Source: Marivirga sericea
GTDB lineage: Bacteria > Bacteroidota > Bacteroidia > Cytophagales > Cyclobacteriaceae
Direction of reading: 5' to 3'
DNA length: 64,000 nucleotides
NCBI RefSeq assembly: GCF_900177665.1
Contig: NZ_FXAW01000001.1
Location: 1,069,099-1,133,098 of the forward strand
Position 1 is the stretch's first letter, and each line of letters opens with the position of its first letter. The notes under the pieces were generated by a model that was not told where the DNA came from, searched no databases, and saw only the letters and a program-made list of their open reading frames with translations. The translations under genes and the position numbers were made by a program. Shown in pieces: positions 1-8,416 of this stretch.

Positions 1-81
1 TCTAGGATTATGATAAAATTTCATAGTCTATTCGTTTTCTAGGCCTTTCAAAATAAAATTAATAGCATTGGATTTCTAAAT

Positions 82-624
82 TTATCCTATTGTTTCTACC
101 ACTAAATTGTGGTTAGTATAAATGCATATATCTGCCGCAATGTGCAAACTTTCTCGCACAATATCTTCAGCAGATAATTTATCACCTGCGTGCTTTTTTA
201 AAGCTGTTGCTGCAGATTGTGCATACATACTTCCTGAACCTATTGTAGCAATTTGATTATCAGGTTCCAAGACGTCTCCAGTTCCAGAAATTATTAATAC
301 CTCATCTTTGTCAGCTACAATCATCATTGCTTCTAGCTTCCTCAGATACCTGTCGGTTCTCCACTCTTTAGCAAGCTCTATAGCGGAGCGTTTCATATTT
401 CCACCAAAGGCATTGAGTTTCTCATCAAACTTCTCTAACAAATTAAAGGCATCTGCTGTAGAACCTGCAAAGCCGGTGACTATTTTTCCGTCTTGTAATT
501 TTCTTATTTTCTTGACATTACTTTTAGCGACAGTATTCCCCATTGTTGCTTGACCATCAGCTCCAATAGCTACTTGTCCTTTATGCACAACCGCACATAC
601 GGTAGTTGATCTTATTTTTGACAT
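82..624 (-). CDS. hslV: HslV, peptidase subunit of the HslUV (ClpQY) ATP-dependent protease
   Basis: HslV is the threonine-peptidase ring that degrades proteins unfolded by the HslU ATPase in the cytoplasm. The 180-residue product has the expected family length. It begins MSKIRSTTV, so removal of a short propeptide would expose the catalytic threonine pair at residues 7-8. The core [15 protein letters not shown], the [10 protein letters not shown] segment and the [11 protein letters not shown] segment are all typical of the family. The HslU ATPase is not in the window, so the pair is either split or hslU lies beyond the left edge. No clear promoter element was found before the gene. The function is certain from sequence. 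Confidence 0.97.
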   Translation of the reverse strand: MSKIRSTTVCAVVHKGQVAIGADGQATMGNTVAKSNVKKIRKLQDGKIVTGFAGSTADAFNLLEKFDEKLNAFGGNMKRSAIELAKEWRTDRYLRKLEAMMIVADKDEVLIISGTGDVLEPDNQIATIGSGSMYAQSAATALKKHAGDKLSAEDIVRESLHIAADICIYTNHNLVVETIG

Positions 625-651
625 TTTAATTTTTTGGCTTAAGTATTAGTA

Positions 652-684
652 ATAAAAAAGTCTCGTTATAAAACAACGAGACTT
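652..684 (-). terminator. Rho-independent terminator after the E2 gene
   Basis: On the minus strand a 10-bp stem (AAGTCTCGTT / AACGAGACTT) with a short A/T loop is followed by a T-run. It lies about 25 bases past the stop of the pyruvate dehydrogenase E2 gene and before hslV, so it separates the two. Confidence 0.85.
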
Positions 685-707
685 CATAATACAAGTTAAT
701 AAAAATT

Positions 708-2399
708 TTAAATCAGTATTCTCACTGGATCTTCTAACAAGCCTTTTAAGGTCTGTAAAAATGCTGAACCTACCGCTCCATCCACTACTCTATGGTCACA
801 TGAAAGGGTTACTTTCATTACATTACCTGGAACCAATTCGCCATCTTTTACGATTGCAGTTTGCTTAATTCCACCAACTGCTAAAATACAAGCATCAGGA
901 GGATTGATTATAGCTGTAAATTCCTCGACACCAAACATTCCTAAGTTGGAAATTGTAAAAGTATTGCCTTCCCAATCCTTCTGCTCCAATTCCTTATTTT
1001 TAGCTTTCTGAGCAAAGTCTTTTGCTTCAGCGGCAATATGTGATAAAGATTTATTATCTGCAAAGCGGATAACAGGAACAAGTAAGCCTTCTTCTACTGC
1101 CACAGCCATCCCCACATGGATATGTTGGTTTCTTCTTATTTTATCTCCCATCCAAGAGCTATTTACTTTAGGATGCTGACGTAATGAAGCTGCCACTGCT
1201 TTAATCACCATATCGTTAAATGAAATCTTTACAGGGCTCATTTCATTGATACTCTTCCGGGCTTCCATGGCCTTATCCATGTTAATTTCCATGGTTACAT
1301 AGAAATGGGGAGCAGAAAACTTACTTTCAGCCAGCCTCTTGGCCACCGTTTTTCTCATTTGAGAAACTTTCACCTCTTCATATCGCTCTTCACCAACTAC
1401 TTGTGGAATGTTGATAGATTGTTCGGATTTCGATTCTTGTTTCGCACCCTCACTAGCTTTTTGTTTAGGAGTAAAGTTTTCTACATCAGACTTAATAATT
1501 CTTCCGTTATTACCTGACCCGTCTACATCTGCTAAATCAATACCTTTATCTTGAGCAATTTTTTTAGCTAATGGACTGGCAAAAATTCGGCCGCCATCTT
1601 TCCCCTTTTTCTCTGTATTAGCTGATTCAGCTTTTGGAGATGGTTTAGGGCTTCCGGAATCAGATTTACTTTCAGTTGATTTCTGATCTTCCGATTTATT
1701 CTTATTCTCTTCCTTTTTGCTTTCACCTCCAGAAGATTTCTGCTCGTGTGCTTTTAACAATTTCTTGTAATCAGCACCCTCTTCACCGATAACGGCTATT
1801 ACCCCATCGATTGGAGCAGCATCCCCTTCTTTTATTCCAATGTAAAGGAGAGTACCGTCTTCATAAGCTTCAAGTTCCATGGTAGCCTTATCAGTCTCCA
1901 CCTCTGCTAAGATATCGCCAGCTTCCACTTTATCGCCTTCTTTTTTCAACCATGAGGCTATCACACCTTCTTCCATGGTATCACTCATTTTAGGCATAGT
2001 AATTAGGCTAGCATTTACATCTGAAGCATCAACTTCGTCACCACCACCATCATCATCTTTACTTTCCTTTTTATCATCAGACTTATCATCATCAGATTTA
2101 TCGGAACCATCAGCATCTTCACCATTTTCGATGTCTTTCAGTAAACCATCGATATCCTCTCCTTTTTCACCTATGATCGCAATCACTCCATTAACTGGAA
2201 CTGCATCTCCTTCTTTTATTCCGATATGTAAAATTACACCGTCTTCGAATGACTCTAATTCCATTGTGGCTTTATCGGTTTCAACCTCAGCCAATATATC
2301 TCCTGATGATACTTCATCGCCCTCTTTTACCAACCATGAGGCTATTACGCCTTCCTCCATGGTATCACTCATTTTGGGCATTTTTATTACTTCAGCCAT
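708..2399 (-). CDS. pdhC: Dihydrolipoamide acetyltransferase, E2 of the pyruvate dehydrogenase complex
   Basis: This is the E2 core enzyme that passes acetyl groups from lipoyl-lysine to CoA. The 563-residue protein has two N-terminal lipoyl domains (about residues 1-80 and 131-210), each with the ETDKATMELE motif; the lipoylated lysines are K43 and K171. Acidic and Ser/Lys/Glu-rich linkers separate them. A peripheral-subunit-binding domain follows at about 271-308 (FASPLAKKIA and the DGSGNNGRI turn). The catalytic domain ends with the DHRVVDG motif, with His at about 536. The two lipoyl domains are nearly identical to each other, indicating internal duplication. A TAnnTTTG promoter element lies just upstream. 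Pyruvate is the likely substrate rather than 2-oxoglutarate because of the tandem lipoyl architecture; E1 genes are not in the window. Confidence 0.93.
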   Translation of the reverse strand: MAEVIKMPKMSDTMEEGVIASWLVKEGDEVSSGDILAEVETDKATMELESFEDGVILHIGIKEGDAVPVNGVIAIIGEKGEDIDGLLKDIENGEDADGSDKSDDDKSDDKKESKDDDGGGDEVDASDVNASLITMPKMSDTMEEGVIASWLKKEGDKVEAGDILAEVETDKATMELEAYEDGTLLYIGIKEGDAAPIDGVIAVIGEEGADYKKLLKAHEQKSSGGESKKEENKNKSEDQKSTESKSDSGSPKPSPKAESANTEKKGKDGGRIFASPLAKKIAQDKGIDLADVDGSGNNGRIIKSDVENFTPKQKASEGAKQESKSEQSINIPQVVGEERYEEVKVSQMRKTVAKRLAESKFSAPHFYVTMEINMDKAMEARKSINEMSPVKISFNDMVIKAVAASLRQHPKVNSSWMGDKIRRNQHIHVGMAVAVEEGLLVPVIRFADNKSLSHIAAEAKDFAQKAKNKELEQKDWEGNTFTISNLGMFGVEEFTAIINPPDACILAVGGIKQTAIVKDGELVPGNVMKVTLSCDHRVVDGAVGSAFLQTLKGLLEDPVRILI

Positions 2400-2424
2400 A
2401 TATGTCGATTTCTATTAAACTTGT

Positions 2425-2432
2425 CAAAAATA
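2425..2432 (-). promoter_or_regulatory. Bacteroidota -7 promoter element (TATTTTTG) for the E2 gene
   Basis: TATTTTTG on the minus strand matches the Bacteroidota TAnnTTTG -7 consensus and lies about 25 bases before the E2 start codon. The -33 element is not obvious. Confidence 0.5.
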
Positions 2433-2519
2433 ACGGGATTTCAACCTTAATTCAAATTAATTGAAATAAAGTATTAAGAATACCCCAAAACTTTCCTATT
2501 GTTTTGAATTTACGTGAAA

Positions 2520-2556
2520 ATAAAAAGCCCGCTCCATTGTAGGTGCAGGCCTTAGT
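2520..2556 (-). terminator. Terminator after the OmpH-like gene
   Basis: On the minus strand an imperfect GC-rich stem (GCCTGCACC against GGAGCGGGC, one mismatch and one wobble) is followed by TTTTTATTTT. It directly follows the OmpH-like gene. Confidence 0.75.
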
Positions 2557-2572
2557 AAAAAAATAAAATAAT

Positions 2573-3187
2573 TTATTTTGAAGCTGCAGAATCTGCTTTC
2601 TGTTTAAAAGCATTATTCAGTCCTTCAATCACTTCATTAGTAATTTCTAGACCATCATTAGCATACAAAACATCACTTCCTCTCGAATAAGTTAAAACTA
2701 ATTGAAGATTGTTCTCGTCACCGTACTCCTTCAAATAATCACTTATAGTTTTATACAATTCGTTATTCAACTCTGCCTCTTTCTGTCGTAATTTTCTAGA
2801 CAAATCTTCTTGGTAAACTCGTAAATTCTGTTGTTTTTTCATCAAGTTCTCCTCTAGAGCCTTTCCCTGAGCAACTGTCAAATTCTGAGCTGTCCTTTGA
2901 AAATCACTGATCTCATTCTGCAGTCCTTGTGCTCTATTCTGGTATTCGTTCTCGTATTTTTGAGATAACTCGCCCAATTCTGATTCAATTTCTTGCATGA
3001 AATCATAATTTGCTAGTAGAGAATCAGAATGAACATAGGCAATCGCTACATTTTGATAAATTTTGTCATCTTTTTGTTCAGTCCCAGTACTTTCCTCAAC
3101 TTGTTCGCTGCCGCTAAATTTATCTATAAACAAGTAGGCGACTGCCACAATTAAAATGATATTAAGAATTAATGATAAGTTCTTCAC
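2573..3187 (-). CDS. OmpH/Skp-family protein, probable periplasmic chaperone
   Basis: The Skp/OmpH family binds unfolded outer-membrane proteins in the periplasm. The product has a hydrophobic N-terminal anchor (about residues 3-20), then a long Gln/Glu/Lys-rich coiled coil (EIESELGELSQKYENEYQNR onward to RQKEAELNNELYKTI) and the typical end segment with VLTYSRGSDVLYAN, LEITNEVIEGLN. I place the start at a GTG (3185-3187), giving about 204 residues. The longer frame opens at a TTG (3224-3226) that is itself part of a TAnnTTTG promoter element and so cannot be translated from that promoter. The family call is good. The protein appears membrane-anchored rather than cleaved, which differs from E. 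coli Skp. Confidence 0.82.
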   Translation of the reverse strand: MKNLSLILNIILIVAVAYLFIDKFSGSEQVEESTGTEQKDDKIYQNVAIAYVHSDSLLANYDFMQEIESELGELSQKYENEYQNRAQGLQNEISDFQRTAQNLTVAQGKALEENLMKKQQNLRVYQEDLSRKLRQKEAELNNELYKTISDYLKEYGDENNLQLVLTYSRGSDVLYANDGLEITNEVIEGLNNAFKQKADSAASK

Positions 3188-3223
3188 GTGTATGTTATTT
3201 AAATTAGGTTTTATAATCGATTG

Positions 3224-3231
3224 CAAAGTTA
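3224..3231 (-). promoter_or_regulatory. -7 promoter element (TAACTTTG) for the OmpH-like gene
   Basis: TAACTTTG on the minus strand matches TAnnTTTG. Transcription would begin roughly 7 bases downstream, leaving a leader of about 30 bases before the proposed GTG start. The element overlaps the alternative TTG start, which argues against the longer protein. Confidence 0.55.
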
Positions 3232-3377
3232 ATCAAACAAATTAAAGCGCAAAGCTTATAAATTTAGGATTTCCATTGAGGCATTCTGGTAAGGCTTACG
3301 GTTGCTAGTAACCAACTGACAATGAGAAATAAATCAAAAAAAATATCCGACTGTTCCATTTTGGCTCCAGAAAATTT

Positions 3378-4085
3378 TCAATCTTTCTTCTCTTTATTGT
3401 CTTTCGATTCTTGATACTCATACAAAAATTGGTGATCAGGGTTTGTGAAATTATAATTTTCACCATCATCTTCAAAATCTTCCTCTTCCCAATCCTTTTC
3501 AAAATAAAGCTTCAATTCAGCCTGTCCCGCAAATTCATTTTTCATCCATAGGGCCACAAGAAGCCCACTCAATAAGCCCATCAAATGTGACTCCCAGGAA
3601 ATATGTCCATCTTGAGGTAAAACACCGTAGAACATGCCACCATATAAAAGCAAAACTACAAAAGACAGTGCTAAGGAAGATTGGTTTTTTCGCAAAAGTC
3701 CGCTAAATAAAATAAAAGATGCAATGCCATAAATGACTCCACTAGCACCAATGTGGTATGCCTCTCGAGCAATAATCCATACAAAAATCCCTGTTACAAC
3801 ATATATATACAGCAATGCTTTCAATGCAATTTTATCATAAAAGAAAAAAAGTATGATAATAAGTAACATTAAAGAAAAGCTATTGGACAATAAATGCAGG
3901 AAATCACCATGAATAAATGGTGAAGTAAAGATTCCGATAGTTCCCAATAGGTGTCTCGGCATAATACCGAAATGAGCAAAATTTGCAGCAAAAGCCCACT
4001 CTACGGCTTTCACAAGCCAAAGAATTAAAATGATGTAGCTACCGAAGACCACACTTTGTCGAAAAAGGGACTTTTCTTTAGACAT
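3378..4085 (-). CDS. Rhomboid-family intramembrane serine protease
   Basis: Rhomboids cleave transmembrane segments inside the membrane with a Ser-His dyad. The 235-residue protein has about six hydrophobic segments. The catalytic serine is S115 in GASGVIYG, and the catalytic histidine is H167 in SWESHLMG. The HxxxN motif that helps form the oxyanion hole is present as HLLSN (H64-N68). The C-terminal 45 residues form an acidic cytoplasmic tail (EKDWEEEDFEDDGEN). The gene lies between the deacetylase and the OmpH-like gene, all on the minus strand, but the gaps are wide enough for separate transcription. Active-site residues are all present; the substrate is unknown. Confidence 0.92.
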   Translation of the reverse strand: MSKEKSLFRQSVVFGSYIILILWLVKAVEWAFAANFAHFGIMPRHLLGTIGIFTSPFIHGDFLHLLSNSFSLMLLIIILFFFYDKIALKALLYIYVVTGIFVWIIAREAYHIGASGVIYGIASFILFSGLLRKNQSSLALSFVVLLLYGGMFYGVLPQDGHISWESHLMGLLSGLLVALWMKNEFAGQAELKLYFEKDWEEEDFEDDGENYNFTNPDHQFLYEYQESKDNKEKKD

Positions 4086-4125
4086 ACATTCAATATACGA
4101 AATTTCTCAAAAAAGGTATCGATAA

Positions 4126-5028
4126 TTAAAAGTAGATGTCCTGGGCAAGACGGTAGGTATTGGCATGCGCTTCAATAATATGAGCTATTTTTTTCGAATA
4201 ACCCCCTCCCATACTAACTACCACTGGAATTTCGTTATTATAACAGTGCTCAAAAACGATCTTGTCTCTTTCTTTGCATCCTGCAATACTCATCCCTAGC
4301 CTGCCCAGCTTATCTGTTGCTAGGACATCTACACCAGATTGAAAAAAGATAAAATCTGGTTCTTGCTCATCAATTAATCGTGGAAGCGTTTTTCTTAATA
4401 GATCAAGGTAGGTTTTATCATCCGTTTTGTCTTCTAATTCAATATCCAGATCAGAGGTCTCTTTATGCATAGGATAGTTACTTTTTCCGTGCATACTAAA
4501 GGTAAAGACGTAAGGATTATCTTGAAAAATCTCCGCTGTTCCATTTCCTTGGTGGACGTCTAAATCCACTACCAATATTTTTTTAGCTTTAGCAGTTCTT
4601 AATAGGTATTGAGCGGCTATAGCAATGTCATTTAATAAGCAAAAGCCTTCTCCCCGGTCGGTAAATGCATGGTGAGTTCCTCCAGCAATATTCATAGCGA
4701 CTCCATACTGCAATGCATAATTAGCGGCATCGATAGTACCTTGGTTTATTATCCTTTCCCTTTCAACCAACGCAGCCGATAATGGAAAGCCGGTTCTTCT
4801 TTCTTCTTTCCTGCTCAAAGTTAGATTCTTGAGTTTGTCCCAATAATCTTTTTTATGAACAGCCAGAATTTCACTTTCTGATAATAAGTCTGGTGAAAAA
4901 AAATTATCTTCTGTTACCGTCCCTTCATAGAGTAATTGCTCAGGCAGCAATTCATACTTCTCCATCGGAAAACGATGATTTTTAGGTAAAGGATGAGCGT
5001 ATTCTGGTCTAAAAGCTATTTTTAACAT
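4126..5028 (-). CDS. Histone-deacetylase-superfamily protein
   Basis: This family hydrolyses acyl groups from lysine, polyamines or small molecules using a catalytic zinc. The 300-residue protein contains the HDAC active-site set: GGTHH at 116-120 (the catalytic His pair), DLDVHQGNGT at 155-164 (zinc Asp and His), SGVDVLATDKLGRLG (third zinc ligand Asp) and the C-terminal MGGGYS motif. The compact size and SMHGKSNYP segment resemble the bacterial proteins related to class IV HDACs. The actual substrate cannot be read from sequence. The neighbours, a rhomboid protease and a tiny membrane protein, give no clue. Confidence 0.92.
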   Translation of the reverse strand: MLKIAFRPEYAHPLPKNHRFPMEKYELLPEQLLYEGTVTEDNFFSPDLLSESEILAVHKKDYWDKLKNLTLSRKEERRTGFPLSAALVERERIINQGTIDAANYALQYGVAMNIAGGTHHAFTDRGEGFCLLNDIAIAAQYLLRTAKAKKILVVDLDVHQGNGTAEIFQDNPYVFTFSMHGKSNYPMHKETSDLDIELEDKTDDKTYLDLLRKTLPRLIDEQEPDFIFFQSGVDVLATDKLGRLGMSIAGCKERDKIVFEHCYNNEIPVVVSMGGGYSKKIAHIIEAHANTYRLAQDIYF

Positions 5029-5111
5029 CTACGAAAAGTATATTTCAATAACTGTAATTAAATAAGGGTGTTCAAAAATTTGAGAATATAAATTCGATAT
5101 TGTGAAAGCAA

Positions 5112-5140
5112 CAAAAAAAAGCTGATCACTAAGATCAGCA
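5112..5140 (-). terminator. Terminator after the small DUF1328-like gene
   Basis: On the minus strand a perfect 7-bp stem GCTGATC / GATCAGC with a 5-base loop is followed by eight T residues. It ends the small membrane protein gene at 5177-5341. Confidence 0.85.
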
Positions 5141-5176
5141 ATTTATTAAAACCTAATTAGAAAATTTCACTTTTGA

Positions 5177-5341
5177 TCATCTGCCTCTTGCTAATCTAGC
5201 AATTACAGATATGACGAGTAGCACCAAAAATATGTAAAAAATTATTTTTGCTATTCCCGCGGCTCCAGCGGCTATGCCTCCAAATCCTAGTACTGCTGCA
5301 ACTAGTGCAACAATTAGGAAAATTACTATCCATCTTAACAT
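5177..5341 (-). CDS. Small DUF1328/YtjA-like membrane protein, 54 residues
   Basis: The reading frame [15 protein letters not shown]... codes for 54 residues with two hydrophobic segments. The first is rich in Ala and Gly ([14 protein letters not shown]) and the second is [14 protein letters not shown]; the chain ends in ARLARGR. This order (LRWxxxF, a Gly/Ala turn, [11 protein letters not shown]) is the hallmark of the DUF1328 family of small inner-membrane proteins, whose role is unknown and which are often stress-induced in other bacteria. The gene has its own perfect terminator 37 bases downstream, which supports it being real. Confidence 0.85.
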   Translation of the reverse strand: MLRWIVIFLIVALVAAVLGFGGIAAGAAGIAKIIFYIFLVLLVISVIARLARGR

Positions 5342-5674
5342 AGTTATAGTTTAAGGTTAAAAAATATATTTTCATCTATTTTATATCCCTTTGTACGCAA
5401 ATTAGTAGAGAAAGGTTTAATCCTTTTACGATTGGTCTAAATTTTGATACAACTAAAAAGATGACATCCGCATTTATCAAAAATAATCAATGAAGCTTAT
5501 TGAGCTGCTTTCAGCTGTAATTGTGAAAATGGTTTTGTTAGATAGGGCAGTGCAGCGAGACTATTTAACCTATTAATCCTATTTACCTTTTTTAATAGTC
5601 TATAGCTGGCAATATGTGATTATAGGCAGACACAATTGCAAATGATTCTCACTCTTTTTCATGCAGGAAGCAAA
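5342..5674. other. Intergenic stretch with no recognised content
   Basis: About 330 bases lie between the DUF1328-like gene and the acidic hypothetical gene, both on the minus strand. I see no convincing frame, RNA gene, hairpin with T-run or repeat in it. It should contain the promoter of the DUF1328-like gene near its left end. Confidence 0.6.
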
Positions 5675-6241
5675 CTACTCTGCATCATATTCTTCTTCAT
5701 TTGACACAAAAGCGTATAGGGTATCATCTAATTCTAAGTGATCTTCATTAAAATCGGATATAAAATTATTCATCACCTCCTCATCCACCTCTTCAACATT
5801 TAATCCAACATCAAGTCCGATACCATATTCCCCCCCATTATCCATGTCAACATGCTCTTGAACTTTCACGAGCTCTTCATCTTCAATATCATCAATCATT
5901 TCAGCAATGTAAAGCCCAATTTCCTCCTCTACATCATCCAGAGTTCTTAAATCACCATTCTCGTCTTCTTGAAATTTTATGGGTTTAAAATTAGGAAATT
6001 TCTGTGCTGCTTTGTGTTCAGCCAGCTCATAAACTTCGCTGGCATGGTGAAGTCTTAAGGTATAAATAACTGCATCATAAATCACCTCTTTTCCTTCATA
6101 CATTCCCGTGAAGCGAAAATGCTTATACTCTTCATTATTGTCATCGGTATCAACCAAAACAAATTTGTTTTTCTGTTGAGCAATATTCTGCTTCAATTTG
6201 TCGATTTCTGCGGCATCGAAGCCTGGATTTTGAGCACTCAT
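5675..6241 (-). CDS. Very acidic hypothetical protein, 188 residues
   Basis: I do not recognise a named family. The protein is soluble and strongly acidic, with Glu/Asp-rich stretches in the second half (DDVEEEIG, EMIDDIEDEEL, EEVDEEV and a C-terminal NEEEYDAE). The first half looks like a mixed alpha/beta domain (FVLVDTDDNNEEYKHFRFTG, then KEVIYDAVIYTLRLHHASEVYELAEHKA split by loops). There is no signal peptide or membrane segment, so it should be cytoplasmic. The codon use and composition are like the neighbours. It is probably a lineage-restricted Cytophagales protein. Confidence 0.75.
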   Translation of the reverse strand: MSAQNPGFDAAEIDKLKQNIAQQKNKFVLVDTDDNNEEYKHFRFTGMYEGKEVIYDAVIYTLRLHHASEVYELAEHKAAQKFPNFKPIKFQEDENGDLRTLDDVEEEIGLYIAEMIDDIEDEELVKVQEHVDMDNGGEYGIGLDVGLNVEEVDEEVMNNFISDFNEDHLELDDTLYAFVSNEEEYDAE

Positions 6242-6307
6242 AATTGTCTGGTTTGTAACGGAGAAATAAATTACAATTTTTTTTCAAACTTCGCAATAAA
6301 ATGATTT

Positions 6308-6652
6308 TTATTCACGCTTTTTGCTAACACTTTCAAATATGTTGTTCACAATCGCTAAAATAACACCAAACAACAAAGCCCACCAGAAGCCTTCAACATA
6401 GAATCCGTCCACTACATAATCTGCTAACATAATCATTAAAGCATTGATTACCAGTAGAAAAAAACCTAGGGTAAATACTGTCACAGGAATTGTTAATATA
6501 ACCAGTAAAGGTTTTAAGGTAGCACTGAAAAGAGCTAAAAACAATGAAACAACGAGTGCATCAAAAAAACCTTCTACATGGGCGCCTGGAAGTATGTAGG
6601 ATGCAACTATTACAGCCAGTGAGGATAATACTAATTTGATTAAAAAGTTCAT
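6308..6652 (-). CDS. Phage-holin-family (4-TM) membrane protein
   Basis: The 114-residue protein consists of four hydrophobic segments with short loops. It has the pattern of the chromosomally encoded PF04020-type 'phage holin family' proteins: an N-terminal NFLIKLVLSSLAVIVASYILPG, a LFLALFSATLKPLLVILTIP segment, then GFFLLVINALMIMLADYVV, and a final GFWWALLFGVILAIVN. Despite the name, the family is widespread in non-phage contexts and there is no other phage gene nearby. Function is unknown. Confidence 0.85.
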   Translation of the reverse strand: MNFLIKLVLSSLAVIVASYILPGAHVEGFFDALVVSLFLALFSATLKPLLVILTIPVTVFTLGFFLLVINALMIMLADYVVDGFYVEGFWWALLFGVILAIVNNIFESVSKKRE

Positions 6653-6767
6653 GTGTATTTAATTGTTTAAATTGGTCACATGGAATCGTTGATTAAAAAT
6701 TGACTTTGAGATGCTCTAAAACACCAACCTCAATTCTTAATGTCGATTTCATTCGAAATAGTTTTCT

Positions 6768-7262
6768 TTAAAAATATCTTTCCTTCAACACCTTTTGATG
6801 ATGTTTCCAATGCCCAACGGTAATATACCACAAACTTATAATAGATATGGGTTGACCATCCGCCTCCCCTTCTATATTCAGAATTTTTTCTGGCATTGAT
6901 TGGAATAAAGATAAGTGACTTTTTCTTAAATTATAAAACTCTTCCGCCATTTTTAGCTTGTCCTGACGAGAATATTCGGAGGCTTGGGCATAATCGTTCT
7001 CCGAAAAACCAGGTAAGGAAGTTTTTTCACCTCTAGCGAGTGATAAAGCACGGAAAACCATGATGCGCTCAGTATCAATACAGTGTTGTACTAATTGAGC
7101 CACGCTCCATTTCCCTTTCTCGTATCGATACTTCCATTTTTTATCGGGAATATTACTGATTAGAACAGCTACTTCACTGATCTGATGTTTAAGCTCAGTC
7201 TCAATGTCGTCTTGGACTAAATCAACATATCCTTGATAAAAAGGAGCGTGTAATAATTTCAT
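6768..7262 (-). CDS. DinB-family protein (putative metal-dependent hydrolase/transferase fold)
   Basis: The DinB/YfiT fold is a four-helix bundle with three metal-binding histidines. In this 164-residue protein the candidates are H60 (QLVQHCIDTE), H151 (GHWKHH) and H154 or H155. The segment KWSVAQLVQHCIDTERIM is the classic family signature. Many DinB-like proteins act in thiol transfer or detoxification, but no specific reaction can be assigned. It follows the Lacal_2735-like small gene by only 10 bases on the same strand, suggesting co-transcription. Confidence 0.9.
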   Translation of the reverse strand: MKLLHAPFYQGYVDLVQDDIETELKHQISEVAVLISNIPDKKWKYRYEKGKWSVAQLVQHCIDTERIMVFRALSLARGEKTSLPGFSENDYAQASEYSRQDKLKMAEEFYNLRKSHLSLFQSMPEKILNIEGEADGQPISIISLWYITVGHWKHHQKVLKERYF

Positions 7263-7272
7263 AAGATTTTAT

Positions 7273-7440
7273 TTACTCATTTATGGCATCCATTTTTTTG
7301 GCTACCTCTTCAGCTTCGGCCATTTTTTGATCAGCTTTCTTTCTGTCAATACTGCTCAATTTATGATACTCAGCTAATAGCTTTTTGTACTCATCGTTCA
7401 ACTTTTCTTTTTCTGATTTCTTTTTAAATAATCCAAACAT
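7273..7440 (-). CDS. Lacal_2735-family small protein, 55 residues
   Basis: The frame reads MFGLFKKKSEKEKLNDEYKK, then a second helix ending MDAINE. It is a highly charged, helical protein that starts with the MFGLFKKKSE signature of the Bacteroidota-specific Lacal_2735 family and carries its conserved HKLSSIDRKKADQKMAEAE section. Function is unknown. The start ATG is the only one in frame. It sits immediately upstream of the DinB-like gene. Confidence 0.85.
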   Translation of the reverse strand: MFGLFKKKSEKEKLNDEYKKLLAEYHKLSSIDRKKADQKMAEAEEVAKKMDAINE

Positions 7441-7475
7441 AGTTTTTTAATTTAGGTTTGAAAACAGCCCTTAAC

Positions 7476-8072
7476 TCAATTTGTTTGAATTACTTTCAAT
7501 CCTGCCAGTAGAAAATTCATCATATCTGTTTTTCTTTCAGGCATTTCTTCCACAGGAAATTTAATACTCAATTTTATAAAGCCCGTATTCTGAACATGGT
7601 CTTCCAATTCTACTGAATCCATTTTATCAAGTAGCACATAATTACTAGATTTATAATCGTACTCCCAGGGAGAATTATTTACACAAAAATACACCTTTCC
7701 ATAATTTTTTAAGCTATGAAGGAGGCTTTTTCCATATTTCTGAACGAATTTACCTTGAAGATGAAAAGTTGAAGAAATGAAATTTCCCCAATAGAACATG
7801 GTCCGAAAAGCAATAATATCTTTTTTGGTGAAAAAAGCAGGAAAATCCAGCATCAAATAAGGCAAGTACTTATAATTTTCCCCTTTGGATATTTTACCAT
7901 GCACTAAATTTAGTTCAGAAGGCAATTTGTCTTCAAAAGAATCAAGTTCTTTCCGGATTTCCTTTTGCATGTCTTCCAGATAATCCCAAACTTTTTCTAT
8001 CATCCTATATTTAATCAATAGAACAGTGGGATCTGAAGCTAAATCTAATTCTTGGGTCGTGAATTTTGACAT
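7476..8072 (-). CDS. Hypothetical protein, 198 residues
   Basis: I recognise no family. The protein is soluble, with no signal peptide or membrane segment. The N-terminal third is helical (MIEKVWDYLEDMQKEIRKEL); the middle is rich in aromatic residues (YLPYLMLDFPAFFTKKDIIAFRTMFYWGNF) interrupted by short charged turns, and the C-terminal part contains a likely beta region (VYFCVNNSPWEYDYK). It is followed at 35 bases by the Lacal_2735-like gene and preceded by a terminator, so it probably begins its own unit. Confidence 0.72.
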   Translation of the reverse strand: MSKFTTQELDLASDPTVLLIKYRMIEKVWDYLEDMQKEIRKELDSFEDKLPSELNLVHGKISKGENYKYLPYLMLDFPAFFTKKDIIAFRTMFYWGNFISSTFHLQGKFVQKYGKSLLHSLKNYGKVYFCVNNSPWEYDYKSSNYVLLDKMDSVELEDHVQNTGFIKLSIKFPVEEMPERKTDMMNFLLAGLKVIQTN

Positions 8073-8078
8073 AAATAA

Positions 8079-8108
8079 AAAGGGTGAATTTTTTTAATCC
8101 ACCCTGTA
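8079..8108 (-). terminator. Terminator between the 74-residue gene and the 198-residue gene
   Basis: On the minus strand AGGGTGGATT and AATTCACCCT form a stem with one wobble, followed by TTTTTATTT. It ends the small gene at 8128-8352. Confidence 0.75.
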
Positions 8109-8127
8109 TAATACAATTTTGTAATTA

Positions 8128-8352
8128 TTAAACCTGATCTGGCTTTTGGATGATTTTCAAGACCACCTCATGCTGATCATTATCGTTATCAGTTAATTTA
8201 ATCCTTACCATAGGATTATCTGCTTTTATTTTATCCTCCACATTGATTATTTTAAATTGACTCAATTTACCTTCTATTTCAGGCGCCAATTCTTTAATTG
8301 CTTTCGCAATTTCTACTTCAAGTTGACTGGGATTATATTGTTTCGTGATCAT
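8128..8352 (-). CDS. Small hypothetical protein, 74 residues
   Basis: No family is recognised. The product is soluble and charged with a predicted helix (LEVEIAKAIKELAPEIEGKL) followed by beta-like segments (MVRIKLTDNDNDQHEVVLKIIQ). A terminator directly downstream and the absence of overlap with other genes support it being real. It lies downstream of fabH on the same strand with a 64-base gap. Confidence 0.65.
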   Translation of the reverse strand: MITKQYNPSQLEVEIAKAIKELAPEIEGKLSQFKIINVEDKIKADNPMVRIKLTDNDNDQHEVVLKIIQKPDQV

Positions 8353-8416
8353 TGTTCGTTCCGTTTTTCTTAAATCTAATAATTAAAATAGAAAAATAAC
8401 ATCTAAAATGAGATAA

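Noticed and set aside
1879-2418. Long plus-strand open frame of 179 codons rich in Ser and Pro
   Set aside because: It is the antisense of the E2 lipoyl domains; its composition mirrors the Glu/Asp/Lys-rich linkers and it has no domain.
3305-3502. Small minus-strand open frame overlapping the rhomboid gene end
   Set aside because: Different phase from rhomboid, most of it overlaps the acidic tail codons, no domain and no terminator of its own.
6308-6652. Phage holin as a sign of a prophage
   Set aside because: The family is widespread on chromosomes and no other phage gene is near.
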